Assembly: GCA_937927335.1 (NCBI GenBank)
Contig: CALBDU010000029.1
Span: 1-64,000 of the forward strand
Reading direction: 5' to 3'
DNA from: an uncultured Clostridium sp.
Lineage (GTDB): Bacteria > Bacillota > Clostridia > Clostridiales > Clostridiaceae
DNA: 64,000 bases
Part shown: in pieces, positions 26,653-34,560 of the stretch
How positions within the stretch are numbered: position 1 is the stretch's first letter
How the letters are laid out: each line of letters opens with the position of its first letter
Position numbers and translations under genes: made by a program
Notes under the pieces: generated by a model
Seen by the model: the letters and a program-made list of their open reading frames with translations, nothing else
Told to the model about the DNA's origin: nothing
The model's database searches: none

Positions 26653-26711
26653 AATTAACCACCTCTCTATGTATTATTTGAAAAAAAGATTATTTCTAAT
26701 TCAGGAAATCA

Positions 26712-26833
26712 AAAAAGACCTTGCCCAAATTAAAAGGCAAAGGTCTTGCAATCTCTTTTACAGAGAAAACTGTCCGGGCTGATGCCGTACTGACGAACAG
26801 TTAAAAGTTTCTACACTTTTGCTACTCCCCTTT
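26712..26833 (-). promoter_or_regulatory. yybP-ykoY manganese riboswitch with terminator
   Basis: Read on the minus strand, the RNA opens with AAAGGGGAGTAGC (26833-26821) and closes with GCAAGACCTTT (about 26749-26739), the two conserved strands of the yybP-ykoY aptamer. TCAGTACGGCATCAGCCCGG lies between. The 3' segment AGACCTTTGCC can instead pair with GGGCAAGGTCT and a T-run (to 26712) to form a terminator, so Mn2+ binding to the aptamer should free transcription. The pump gene starts 60 bases downstream. Confidence 0.9.
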
Positions 26834-26842
26834 ACTTAAAGT

Positions 26843-26871
26843 ATTATAACAAAATTTATGGACAAACTCAA
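26843..26871 (-). promoter_or_regulatory. Promoter of the manganese riboswitch transcript
   Basis: On the minus strand TTGAGT (26871-26866), a 17-base spacer and TATAAT (26848-26843). The predicted start falls within a few bases of the riboswitch 5' end. Confidence 0.75.
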
Positions 26872-26969
26872 GAAAATTCCTGTTTCCAGCTATGGATACA
26901 GGGTGATATAAAAAAGAAAATAAAAATATATATGAAATAATGGGAACACACTTTATGGAGGTTTTAAGC

Positions 26970-27500
26970 TTGGTAAAAATATTAAGGATTTTAATAGCAA
27001 TAGCTGCAATTTCAGCCTGTTTCAGCGGTTGTACCGTTAAGGGCAGCAGCGGCGATGACGCAGCAAAAAGGGTCGTCACGGATTTTGTAACTATGTATTA
27101 TACCATTGATAAAACGGACCTTGAGAATTACGGCACTATAACCGGAGGCTTTATTGAAACCGAGGATGAGGACGGCTACTGGAGGTTTGCCGCAGCTGTG
27201 AGCAGTGAAAACAAGAAATTTGAAGGCTTAATGACAGAAAAGGCATATCAGGAGCTGGTGGACCTTAGAACTGGGTATCAAAGAATCAGGGAAGCCCATG
27301 AAAAGCAGTATATCAGCCAGGTAACCGGGGTAACTCTCCAGGAATATGCTAAGGGAAAAAATACAGTGACTTATTATTACCAGGTTGAGATAGTAAGGGC
27401 ATATGAAAACAGCGGCAAAATTGAACAGGTCAGTGAAAAAAGACAGATAGAAGCTGCAAAGCTTTGGGGACAATGGAGGGTAAGCAAGGTTAATTATTAA
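26970..27500 (+). CDS. Unknown lipoprotein
   Basis: A 176-residue exported protein. TTG 26970 follows GGAGG by 8 bases and gives a signal peptide with the lipobox FSGC. The rest looks like a small soluble domain with an NTF2-like flavour (helical AAKRVVTDFVTMYYTIDKTD, then beta strands such as VTYYYQVEIVRAY), but I cannot name the family. It is transcribed away from the manganese riboswitch promoter. Confidence 0.7.
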   Translation: MVKILRILIAIAAISACFSGCTVKGSSGDDAAKRVVTDFVTMYYTIDKTDLENYGTITGGFIETEDEDGYWRFAAAVSSENKKFEGLMTEKAYQELVDLRTGYQRIREAHEKQYISQVTGVTLQEYAKGKNTVTYYYQVEIVRAYENSGKIEQVSEKRQIEAAKLWGQWRVSKVNY

Positions 27501-27536
27501 AAACAGCAATATCATACAAGAAATGAGGAGACGGAT

Positions 27537-27608
27537 ATGTTATTCTTAAAGCAGAAGCCTGGAAAGGATGATGCTGATGGAAAAGGAAAAACGTATTATT
27601 TGTTATGA
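27537..27608 (+). CDS. Possible 23-residue leader peptide overlapping the AraC-type gene
   Basis: A small open frame with ATG 27537 six bases after a GAGGAG site, ending in TGA at 27606-27608. It overlaps the start of the AraC-type gene in another reading frame. The peptide is rich in Lys, Asp and Gly and ends in Tyr-Tyr-Leu-Leu. The strong ribosome site suggests translation, perhaps coupling to the regulator gene. There is no homology evidence. Confidence 0.35.
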   Translation: MLFLKQKPGKDDADGKGKTYYLL

Positions 27609-28407
27609 TCCTGAGCTTAAATTGGAAGCCTACAGCTTCAAGGGTGTTATGCAGAAGTTTCCCAACCATTTTCATGAGTACTATGTAATTGGATATATTG
27701 AAAGCGGCAGAAGGTATTTATCCTGCAAAAATAAGGAGTACATCGTGGAACAGGGGGATTTGGTGTTATTCAACCCAGGAGAAAACCATACCTGTGAGCA
27801 GCTTGACGGAAAATCGCTGGATTACCGCTGCTTCAACATAACTAAAGAGGTTATGGGAAAGGTGGTTTTGGAAATAACTGGAGAAGAGTATCTCCCCAAT
27901 TTCCCGGAGCCGGTGCTTTTTCATAACGAGCTTACAGCTTCAATAAAGGAGCTTCACCTGATGATAATGGAGGGCTACAGGGACTTCAAAAAAGAAGAAC
28001 TGTTTTTATTTATAATTGAACAGCTAATCAAGGAATGTGAAAAGGAGCTAGAGAAAATTTTTATCCGGGAAGAGAGCCCTGGGGTGAAGCTGGTATACCA
28101 GTATCTTGAACATAATTACATGAATAATATAAGTCTTGATGAATTAAGTGAAATTGCAGCCATGAGCAAATACAGCCTGATAAGAACCTTTATCAGAGAG
28201 AGAGGCATATCTCCTTACAGCTGCCTGGAAACCATCCGCATCAACCAGGCGAAAAAACTGCTGGAGATGGGAATAGCTCCTCTTGAGGCAGCATTGCAGA
28301 CCGGTTTTACAGATCAGAGTCACTTTACAAACTTTTTTAAAAAGCTCATTGGATTAACACCAAAGCAGTACATGAATATATTCAGGGAAGGAGATAAACA
28401 AAAATGA
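27577..28407 (+). CDS. AraC-family transcriptional regulator
   Basis: A 276-residue regulator with an N-terminal cupin sensor (FPNHFHEYYVIGYIESG, then the GDLVLFNPGENHTCEQ turn) and a C-terminal double HTH domain from about 185, marked by FTDQSHFTNFFKKLIGLTPKQY. The inducer cannot be predicted. Of three close ATGs I take 27577, the one best spaced from AAAGGA. Its stop overlaps the ATG of the DUF2000 gene, so it and its neighbour form a translationally coupled pair. Confidence 0.85.
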   Translation: MEKEKRIICYDPELKLEAYSFKGVMQKFPNHFHEYYVIGYIESGRRYLSCKNKEYIVEQGDLVLFNPGENHTCEQLDGKSLDYRCFNITKEVMGKVVLEITGEEYLPNFPEPVLFHNELTASIKELHLMIMEGYRDFKKEELFLFIIEQLIKECEKELEKIFIREESPGVKLVYQYLEHNYMNNISLDELSEIAAMSKYSLIRTFIRERGISPYSCLETIRINQAKKLLEMGIAPLEAALQTGFTDQSHFTNFFKKLIGLTPKQYMNIFREGDKQK

Positions 28408-28826
28408 CAGTAGAAGATACAAAATCAGTTATAGTAATAGATGAAAGTCTGCCCCTGGGAATTCTTGCAAATACAGCAGCCATATTAGGAATAACCCTTG
28501 GCAGGCAGGTACCGGAGCTGGTAGGTAAGGATGCGCTGGATGCCTCCGGAGAAAGGCACCTTGGAATTGTTACAATTCCAGTACCAATACTTAAAGGCAG
28601 CAGGGACATCCTGAGAAAGCTGAAGGAAAGGCTGAAGGCAGAGGATTTTCAGGATATTATAGTGGTGGACTTTTCTGATGTGGCTCAGGGCTGCAACGTC
28701 TACAGTCAATACATAGCCAAAGCTGCTGTCACACCGGAGGAGATGCATACCTATCTGGGTCTGGCCATCTGCGGCTCCAGAAAAAAAGTAAACAAACTAA
28801 CGGGCAGCATGCCATTGTTAAGATAA
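28404..28826 (+). CDS. DUF2000 family protein
   Basis: A 140-residue soluble protein matching the DUF2000 pattern: VIVIDESLPLGILANTAAILGITLG at the N-terminus (given in full it is one conserved block) and later LGLAICGSRKKVNKLTGSMPLL. The family is related in fold to peptidyl-tRNA hydrolase 2, with no established function. Its ATG overlaps the AraC-type stop codon in ATGA fashion. Confidence 0.75.
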   Translation: MTVEDTKSVIVIDESLPLGILANTAAILGITLGRQVPELVGKDALDASGERHLGIVTIPVPILKGSRDILRKLKERLKAEDFQDIIVVDFSDVAQGCNVYSQYIAKAAVTPEEMHTYLGLAICGSRKKVNKLTGSMPLLR

Positions 28827-28850
28827 GAAGTTAATAGAAGCTTACATAAG

Positions 28851-28886
28851 TTGACATAGGTGCCTGGCACCTATGTCAATTTTTCT
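28851..28886. repeat. Palindromic repeat family A, copy 1 (terminator-like)
   Basis: TTGACATAGGTGCC (28851-28864) and GGCACCTATGTCAA (28866-28879) form a perfect 14-bp stem around one T, followed by TTTTTCT. A second copy is at 57141-57169. It lies between convergent genes and could terminate both. Confidence 0.85.
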
Positions 28887-28896
28887 TAAATAACTT

Positions 28897-29991
28897 TTAA
28901 ATATCCTCGATTATTTTTATTAATGCCTCTGGAGCCTTTGGAACTCTCAATCTTACAAAATTTCTGCCTAACCCCTGAAAGTCAAGGCCTGATTCTGTTA
29001 GCACACCCTTTGACTTGAATAAATTATAAAGATCCAGCTGAGGGTTTTCAGCCTGGAGGGTCATTATAGGGACCTCCGGACTTGTTTCCAGCACAGAAAA
29101 TTTTCTTAAGCTGCTCATAAGCAAACTTTTTACAGCCATTATCTTTGCTCTTGAATCCAGGATAAACCTTTTATCCTTAAGTGCCGCAGAGGCAGCGGCA
29201 CAGCCGGGGCTGCATATGCTGAACGGAATATTGGTTCTGGATAAAATTTGGGATATAAAGCTTCCTGCTGCTGCATAGCCAATTCTTAGCCCAGCCAGGC
29301 CATAGCCTTTAGAAAATGTTCTGGTTACAATTAGATTTTCATAGGAGCCAATAAGATTCATAGCAGAATTCTCTTTACTCATAAAATCTCCATAGGCCTC
29401 GTCCACCAACACACATACATCATTATCCATAGCCTTTTTGACAATTTCTCTTATATCCTCCAGGGAGATGATCTGGCCGGTAGGATTATTTGGGTTATCA
29501 ATGTACACCATTGTTAACTCATTATTTATTTGTTGTAGAAATTTCTTGCTATGAAATTTGAAGGCCGGGTTGCCTGCCAATGGTACAGCGTGGAATTTAC
29601 CGCCACAAAGCATTACATCTGAAGGGTAAGAGGTGAAGGTAGGTGCAGAGCCTAAAACAGAGGAATCTTTTTTTATAAATACCCTGTTTATATTTCGTAG
29701 AACATCCATAGAGCCTGCTCCAAAAGTAATATTTCCGGCCTCAAGGCTGCAGCAGTCACTCCAATCTTCAATAATATCTTTTTTTAATTCCGTGTATGGA
29801 AATGGTGGATAACAGCTTATACTGCTAAAGCCTGCGGAATGTAAAATTATATCTGCCCTTTGGGAATGACCAAAGGGATTTACCCCCAGGGAACAGTCCA
29901 GATAATTATTACCGCTGTTTTCTGAATTATTCTCGTTAACATAGCTTTCAGGTTTAAAATTAACTATGTCTTCTCTAAGTTTAAGATTCAT
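28897..29991 (-). CDS. HisC-like class I/II aminotransferase
   Basis: A 364-residue PLP fold-type I enzyme related to histidinol-phosphate aminotransferase and threonine-phosphate decarboxylase (CobD). GAGSMDVL near 90, the DNPNNPTGQ block near 165-173, DEAYGDF near 197 and RTFSKGYGLAGLRIGY with the PLP lysine near 225-240 are visible. No his or cob genes are nearby, so the substrate is open. The promoter region holds a -24/-12 sequence and faces a sigma-54 enhancer-binding protein gene, so expression is probably switched on by a specific signal. AAGGAGTG precedes the ATG. Confidence 0.85.
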   Translation of the reverse strand: MNLKLREDIVNFKPESYVNENNSENSGNNYLDCSLGVNPFGHSQRADIILHSAGFSSISCYPPFPYTELKKDIIEDWSDCCSLEAGNITFGAGSMDVLRNINRVFIKKDSSVLGSAPTFTSYPSDVMLCGGKFHAVPLAGNPAFKFHSKKFLQQINNELTMVYIDNPNNPTGQIISLEDIREIVKKAMDNDVCVLVDEAYGDFMSKENSAMNLIGSYENLIVTRTFSKGYGLAGLRIGYAAAGSFISQILSRTNIPFSICSPGCAAASAALKDKRFILDSRAKIMAVKSLLMSSLRKFSVLETSPEVPIMTLQAENPQLDLYNLFKSKGVLTESGLDFQGLGRNFVRLRVPKAPEALIKIIEDI

Positions 29992-30025
29992 ATTATCACT
30001 CCTTTATGGTGGTTAACCTTAATAC

Positions 30026-30042
30026 AGCAAGAAATATTCCAA
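30026..30042 (-). promoter_or_regulatory. Candidate sigma-54 (-24/-12) promoter for the aminotransferase gene
   Basis: On the minus strand the sequence reads TTGGAATATTTCTTGCT (30042-30026). GG and GC are separated by exactly 10 bases, and the YTGG and TTGCW ends match the consensus; the middle CACG does not. The start codon lies about 35 bases downstream. Confidence 0.6.
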
Positions 30043-30069
30043 ATAAAGTTGTGGTGTTTTAGGGAGCTA

Positions 30070-30128
30070 TGTAGTGTTGATATGTAAAAATAATTTACAT
30101 TTACACTACATTGTAAAATATTTTTACA
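30070..30128. promoter_or_regulatory. Candidate enhancer/operator palindromes between aminotransferase and activator genes
   Basis: TGTAGTGT (30070-30077) faces ACACTACA (30103-30110), with ATGTAAA (30082-30088) facing TTTACAT (30094-30100) inside. A second palindrome has TGTAAAA (30112-30118) facing TTTTACA (30122-30128). TTTACACTA also occurs twice in direct orientation. They lie 28-100 bases upstream of the -24/-12 element, as expected for activator sites. Confidence 0.5.
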
Positions 30129-30179
30129 CTATTAAAGGATTGTGCTATTATTTAATTAATAATTACAAGGTGGGATATT

Positions 30180-31523
30180 ATGATGGAGATTAAACCAGAA
30201 ACCTTTGAGGAAAAATATAAAACACTTTTAAACTTTCTTGATGCTGTGCAGGAAGGAATTTCGGCAGTAGATGAAAATGGTGTGCTGGTGTTTGTCAATA
30301 AAGCCTGCTGTGATATGCTGGGAATCTCTAAAGAGGAGGTATTGCACAAGCGTGCAGATTCAATTTCTAAAGGGAAGCCCCTTCTTATGGAGGTCCTTGA
30401 AAAAAGGTATGCTATTGTGGATAGAGAGTATTTTATGGAGTTTAAAAATAAAAGTCTCCATTTGACAAGCTCAGCATACCCTTTATTGGACCCAATGGGG
30501 AACATACATGGGGCTATAGATATCTTCAGAAGCATAAAACGTTCAAGAAAGCTTGCAAATCATATGGCAGGCAAAGAAGCAGTTTTTAAATTTGAAAATA
30601 TCTGCGGCAGCAGTAAGGTAATGCAGGATGTCATAGCAAAAGCAAGAAAAATGGCTGTATCTAATGAAACAATATTAGTAGAGGGCCAAAGCGGATGCGG
30701 AAAGGAGCTGTTCGCACAGTCAATACACAATTTCAGCACCAGGAAGGACGAGGCCTTCATAGCTGTAAATTGTGCAAACCTACCTAGTGAATTGGTTGAA
30801 AGCGAGCTCTTTGGCTATGAAGAGGGAGCCTTTACCGGGGCTCAAAAGGGAGGAAGACCTGGTAAGTTTGAACTAGCCAATGGAGGTACACTTTTTCTTG
30901 ACGAAATCAGCGAGATGCCCTTACATATCCAGGCAAAGCTTCTCAGAGCTGTAGAATATAAATGCATCAACAGGATTGGGGGAAACAGAACCTTTAATCT
31001 TGATGTGAGAATAATAGCAGCCACCAACAGGAATTTAGAAGAGATGGTGAAGGAAGGAAAGTTCAGGGGAGATCTTTTTTACAGGCTCAAAGTCTTTTAT
31101 ATGAGAATTCCTGCTTTGAGGGAAAGAGAAAATGACATAATGGAGCTAAGCCTATATTTTATTAAAAAATTTTCCACCAGCATGAAAAAAGATATAGTAT
31201 CAATAACAGATGAAGCAACAACATTGCTTACAGGATATCAGTGGCCGGGAAATGTAAGGGAGCTAGAAAATTGTATGGCCAGGACAGTTTTTTTATGTGA
31301 GGATGGTGAAATTAAAAGAGAACATATATTAGAAGCAGGTATTCCTGAGTTTAACGGCAAAGTTCAGGATGACAATACCAGCAGGAGATTATACGGCTTA
31401 ACAATGGAGCGGGTAAAGGAGGTGTATGAGCAGCAGCATGGGAATAAAAAGAAGTGCGCTGAGCTGCTGGATATATCCAGGCCTACCCTATACAAGCTTT
31501 TGAAGCTGTACAAAATCAATTAA
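30180..31523 (+). CDS. Sigma-54-dependent transcriptional activator (PAS, AAA+, Fis-type HTH)
   Basis: An enhancer-binding protein of 447 residues. An N-terminal PAS domain (about 12-125) is the sensor. The AAA+ domain follows with Walker A EGQSGCGKE near 164, the sigma-54 contact GAFTGA near 217, Walker B GGTLFLDEI near 236 and the arginine finger region FRGDLFYRL. The C-terminus carries a Fis-like HTH (KKCAELLDISRPTLYKLL). Walker A has GQSGCG instead of the commoner GESGTG, but the lysine is kept. It is divergent from the aminotransferase gene, its likely target. Confidence 0.9.
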   Translation: MMEIKPETFEEKYKTLLNFLDAVQEGISAVDENGVLVFVNKACCDMLGISKEEVLHKRADSISKGKPLLMEVLEKRYAIVDREYFMEFKNKSLHLTSSAYPLLDPMGNIHGAIDIFRSIKRSRKLANHMAGKEAVFKFENICGSSKVMQDVIAKARKMAVSNETILVEGQSGCGKELFAQSIHNFSTRKDEAFIAVNCANLPSELVESELFGYEEGAFTGAQKGGRPGKFELANGGTLFLDEISEMPLHIQAKLLRAVEYKCINRIGGNRTFNLDVRIIAATNRNLEEMVKEGKFRGDLFYRLKVFYMRIPALRERENDIMELSLYFIKKFSTSMKKDIVSITDEATTLLTGYQWPGNVRELENCMARTVFLCEDGEIKREHILEAGIPEFNGKVQDDNTSRRLYGLTMERVKEVYEQQHGNKKKCAELLDISRPTLYKLLKLYKIN

Positions 31524-31581
31524 TACATATTATCAAAGCAAAAGGAAAAAATATCATAAAAAGTTATTAAGGAGGCACATA

Positions 31582-33126
31582 ATGAATATTTTTTCCAGTA
31601 CTCATGAACCCTATTGGATAGCCTCCACAGACAAGGCTGACTATCCAAAGTTGACATCAGATATCAAGGTTGATGTGGCTATAGTAGGAGGAGGCATTAC
31701 CGGAATAACCACAGCATTCCTTTTGAAAAATAAGGGCTTAAAGGTAGCTGTGCTGGAGGCTGGTATAATTGCTCGGGGTACTACCGGACATACAACAGCA
31801 AAAATAACCTCCCAGCACGGCTTTAAGTACAACAGCCTCATAACAAAATTCGGAATGGAAAAGGCGAAACAGTATGCTGATGCCAATGAAGCTTCCATAC
31901 ACTTTATCGATCAGCTGGTAAAGGAGAGGAACATTGACTGTGATTTTTGCTGGAGACCTGCTTATGTATATACCCAGTCAGAGGATTATGTGGATAAAAT
32001 TGAAAAAGAGGTGGATGCTGCCTTAAGCCTTGGCATCAATGCAGAATACCAGAAGGATGTGCCTATTCCACTGGAGGTTAAGGCAGCAGTAAGATTTGAT
32101 TACCAGGCCCAGTTTCACCCTCTCAAATATATTCTTTCCCTCGCAAAGGAAATTCCGGGAGACGGCAGCCATATATTTGAATTTACCAAGGTAGTGGATA
32201 TTGAAGATGGAGAGGGCTGCGCAGCCATAACCAGCCTTGGGTTTAAAGTCAGCGCAAAAAAAATCGTCATTGCCTCCCATTATCCCTGCTATGACGGAAT
32301 GGGAATGTATTTTTCAAGACTTTGGCAGAGCAAGTCCTATGTACTGGCGGTAAAAGCCAATGAAAAGCTGGCAGAAGGCATGTTTGTTACTGCTGAGGTT
32401 CCAGGCTTTTCTCTCCGTTCCCAAAAGTATCAGGATGGGGAATTAATTCTGGTAAGTGGTGAAGGTCATAAAACCGGCAGTGAGTCCCATACAAATGTGC
32501 ACTACACAAATCTTGGCAATTTTGCAAAGGGTATTTTCACGGTGGAACAGGTTTTGTACCGCTGGTCAACTCAGGACTGCATTTCTGCAGACGGGGTTCC
32601 ATATACCGGTTATCTTACAGCCAATACCTCAAATTTGCTGGTAGCCACAGGCTTTGCAAAATGGGGAATGACCAATAGTACAGCTTCAGCAAGAATAATT
32701 ACGGACCTCATAACTAAGGGTGAAAGCCCCTGGGCTCCGGTATATGATCCTTCACGTGTAGATATTGCTGCTTCTGGTCCAAAGATGGTTACAGAAAATC
32801 TGGATGTGGCAAAGAATTTCATTTCAGGTAAGCTTAAACCAGTTCCAAAGGATACAGATATCAAAAATGGTGATGCAGGCGTCATAAGTGAAAAGGGAAA
32901 TAAAATCGGTGCCTATAGAGATGAACAAGGCGTGCTCCATAAGGTAGACATCACTTGCACCCATCTTGGCTGTGAGCTGGTGTGGAATGAAGCGGAAAAA
33001 ACATGGGATTGCCCATGCCATGGTTCCAGATTCAGTTATGACGGGGAAAACATCGAAGGTCCTGCATTTAATCCATTAAAGCATCAAGGGGAAGGAAAAA
33101 ATAAAAAGGATGCCAATATAATCTAG
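31582..33126 (+). CDS. FAD-dependent oxidoreductase with C-terminal Rieske domain
   Basis: A 514-residue fusion. Residues 27-56 form the FAD-binding Rossmann motif (VAIVGGGITGITTAFLL) of the DAO / glycine oxidase-like family. The last 90 residues are a Rieske [2Fe-2S] domain with CTHLGC and CPCHGS, both with the Cys-His pairs. The layout resembles the Bacillus YhfW family, whose substrate is unknown. AAGGAGG precedes the ATG. It follows the sigma-54 activator by 58 bases with no terminator between, so it may be co-transcribed. Confidence 0.85.
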   Translation: MNIFSSTHEPYWIASTDKADYPKLTSDIKVDVAIVGGGITGITTAFLLKNKGLKVAVLEAGIIARGTTGHTTAKITSQHGFKYNSLITKFGMEKAKQYADANEASIHFIDQLVKERNIDCDFCWRPAYVYTQSEDYVDKIEKEVDAALSLGINAEYQKDVPIPLEVKAAVRFDYQAQFHPLKYILSLAKEIPGDGSHIFEFTKVVDIEDGEGCAAITSLGFKVSAKKIVIASHYPCYDGMGMYFSRLWQSKSYVLAVKANEKLAEGMFVTAEVPGFSLRSQKYQDGELILVSGEGHKTGSESHTNVHYTNLGNFAKGIFTVEQVLYRWSTQDCISADGVPYTGYLTANTSNLLVATGFAKWGMTNSTASARIITDLITKGESPWAPVYDPSRVDIAASGPKMVTENLDVAKNFISGKLKPVPKDTDIKNGDAGVISEKGNKIGAYRDEQGVLHKVDITCTHLGCELVWNEAEKTWDCPCHGSRFSYDGENIEGPAFNPLKHQGEGKNKKDANII

Positions 33127-33141
33127 GTAATTAACAGCCAC

Positions 33142-33180
33142 ACCGGTTTTATTTGAAGAAATAAAACCGGTTGTTATTTT
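33142..33180 (+). terminator. Terminator after the FAD/Rieske gene
   Basis: ACCGGTTTTATTT (33142-33154) and AAATAAAACCGGT (33159-33171) form a perfect 13-bp stem with loop GAAG, followed by TGTTATTTT. Confidence 0.9.
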
Positions 33181-33188
33181 AGAGGATT

Positions 33189-33218
33189 TTGTGCATTTAA
33201 ATCGAATTATTATATAAT
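33189..33218 (+). promoter_or_regulatory. Probable promoter of the three-gene MerB-like operon
   Basis: TTGTGC (33189-33194), an 18-base spacer and TATAAT (33213-33218), 30 bases before the first ATG. Confidence 0.5.
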
Positions 33219-33247
33219 TGATGATGTTTTAAGAAAGGAAGATTTGT

Positions 33248-33979
33248 ATGAAGGATTATAAACAGGTGATGAAAACAGGCCTTATTCTTATTGCCTTTTC
33301 TGCTGTACTCTATTTCATAATTTACTTGATTTTCGGTGATGGGCACCATCTGATAATAGTGATTGCCGAGGAACTGGCCTATATGCCCATATATGTATTT
33401 ATAACTGCGGTTATAGCTGAAAGGCTGCTTACTCAAAAGGAAAAAATGGAAATGTCAAGAAAGATGAATGCTTTAGTGGGCACCTTTTTTACTGAAGTGG
33501 GCTATGAGATGATAAAAATTACAACAGGCTTCGATAAAAATTTTAGTAAAATAAGAGATCAGCTGATATTTGAGGAAAACTGGGATAGGAAAAAGGCACT
33601 GGATATAAGGAGAAGGGTGGAAAGCTATAATTATTTACCTGGTGAAGGCGTTGAGGAGCTTTATGTAATTAAGGAGCTTCTGATTTCAAGGAAGGATTTG
33701 ATGCTGGAGCTTATGTCCAATGCAATACTCATTGAAAAGGACGAATTTTCCGAGCTTCTGCTGGCAGTTAATCATATATTGGAGGAATTTAGAACCAGAG
33801 GTGAAATATCTACCTTTACCAAGCCCGATATAATCCATCTCCATATGGATATTGAACGAGCTTACAGACATCTGATAATCGGCTGGGTAACCTATATGAT
33901 CCATCTGGAAAAAGAATATCCTTACCTTTACCAGCTGGCAGTAAGGATAAACCCATTTAAAAATCAGGAGGTAGTTTAA
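33248..33979 (+). CDS. Unknown membrane protein
   Basis: I do not recognise the family. Two hydrophobic segments at about 9-29 and 34-57 anchor a 185-residue cytoplasmic domain that is predicted helical (many Glu, Leu and Lys; FEENWDRKKALDIRRRVESY). It ends with a conserved-looking His-rich stretch around IIHLHMDIERAYRHLIIGW. Its stop codon overlaps the ATG of the flavoprotein gene (TAATG), which indicates translational coupling and a joint role. Confidence 0.7.
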   Translation: MKDYKQVMKTGLILIAFSAVLYFIIYLIFGDGHHLIIVIAEELAYMPIYVFITAVIAERLLTQKEKMEMSRKMNALVGTFFTEVGYEMIKITTGFDKNFSKIRDQLIFEENWDRKKALDIRRRVESYNYLPGEGVEELYVIKELLISRKDLMLELMSNAILIEKDEFSELLLAVNHILEEFRTRGEISTFTKPDIIHLHMDIERAYRHLIIGWVTYMIHLEKEYPYLYQLAVRINPFKNQEVV

Positions 33980-34524
33980 TGAGAGTTTTAATCTTAACAG
34001 GAAGCCCCCATTCTCAGGGTACAACAGCACTGCTGGCTGATGAATTCTCTATGGGTGCCAAATCAGCGGGACATGATGTTATAAGAATAGACACCGCTAA
34101 ATTGCAGATTCACCCCTGCAGGGGCTGCAGCTATTGCAGAAAAACAGGAGGCATATGCGTATTTAATGACGGTATGACTCATATATATCCGGAGCTGCTG
34201 TGGGCGGACGCAGTTGTACTGGTAACTCCCCTTTATTATTTCGGAATGACTGCTCAGTTAAAAAATACTCTTGACCGTTTTTTTGCTGTTAACTCCGAAT
34301 TAAGAAATGGCAATAAACAATTTCTTTTAATTTCCGCCTGCCATGATAAGGAGAGCTGGGCTATGGAGGCACTGGTGCTTCACTTCAGGACTGTGGCAAG
34401 GTACCTTAACTGGCAGGATAAAGGTATGGTGCTTGCTCAAGGTGCAGATTCAAGAAAGGATCTGGAAGGAACAGAATATCCAAGGCTGGCCAGGGAGCTA
34501 GGAGAAAGCCTCGGTGCTAGATGA
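33979..34524 (+). CDS. Flavodoxin-family iron-sulfur flavoprotein
   Basis: A 181-residue NAD(P)H-dependent FMN reductase-like protein. The FMN phosphate loop is TGSPHSQGTTALL near 6-18. A compact cysteine motif, CRGCSYCRKTGGIC, stands near 48-61, as in the iron-sulfur flavoproteins (Isf) of methanogens and clostridia, where it can bind a [4Fe-4S] cluster. VTPLYYFGMTAQLKNTLDR matches the second FMN loop region. It lies between the membrane protein and the MerB-like lyase in one operon, and might provide electrons for the latter; that is inference. Confidence 0.85.
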   Translation: MRVLILTGSPHSQGTTALLADEFSMGAKSAGHDVIRIDTAKLQIHPCRGCSYCRKTGGICVFNDGMTHIYPELLWADAVVLVTPLYYFGMTAQLKNTLDRFFAVNSELRNGNKQFLLISACHDKESWAMEALVLHFRTVARYLNWQDKGMVLAQGADSRKDLEGTEYPRLARELGESLGAR

Positions 34525-34560
34525 AAAATTGGATAACTTTTAATATTTTGAGGTGATCTT

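Noticed and set aside
28897..29991. Histidinol-phosphate aminotransferase in a histidine operon
   Set aside because: Fold fits, but no his genes are near and the promoter is of the sigma-54 type.
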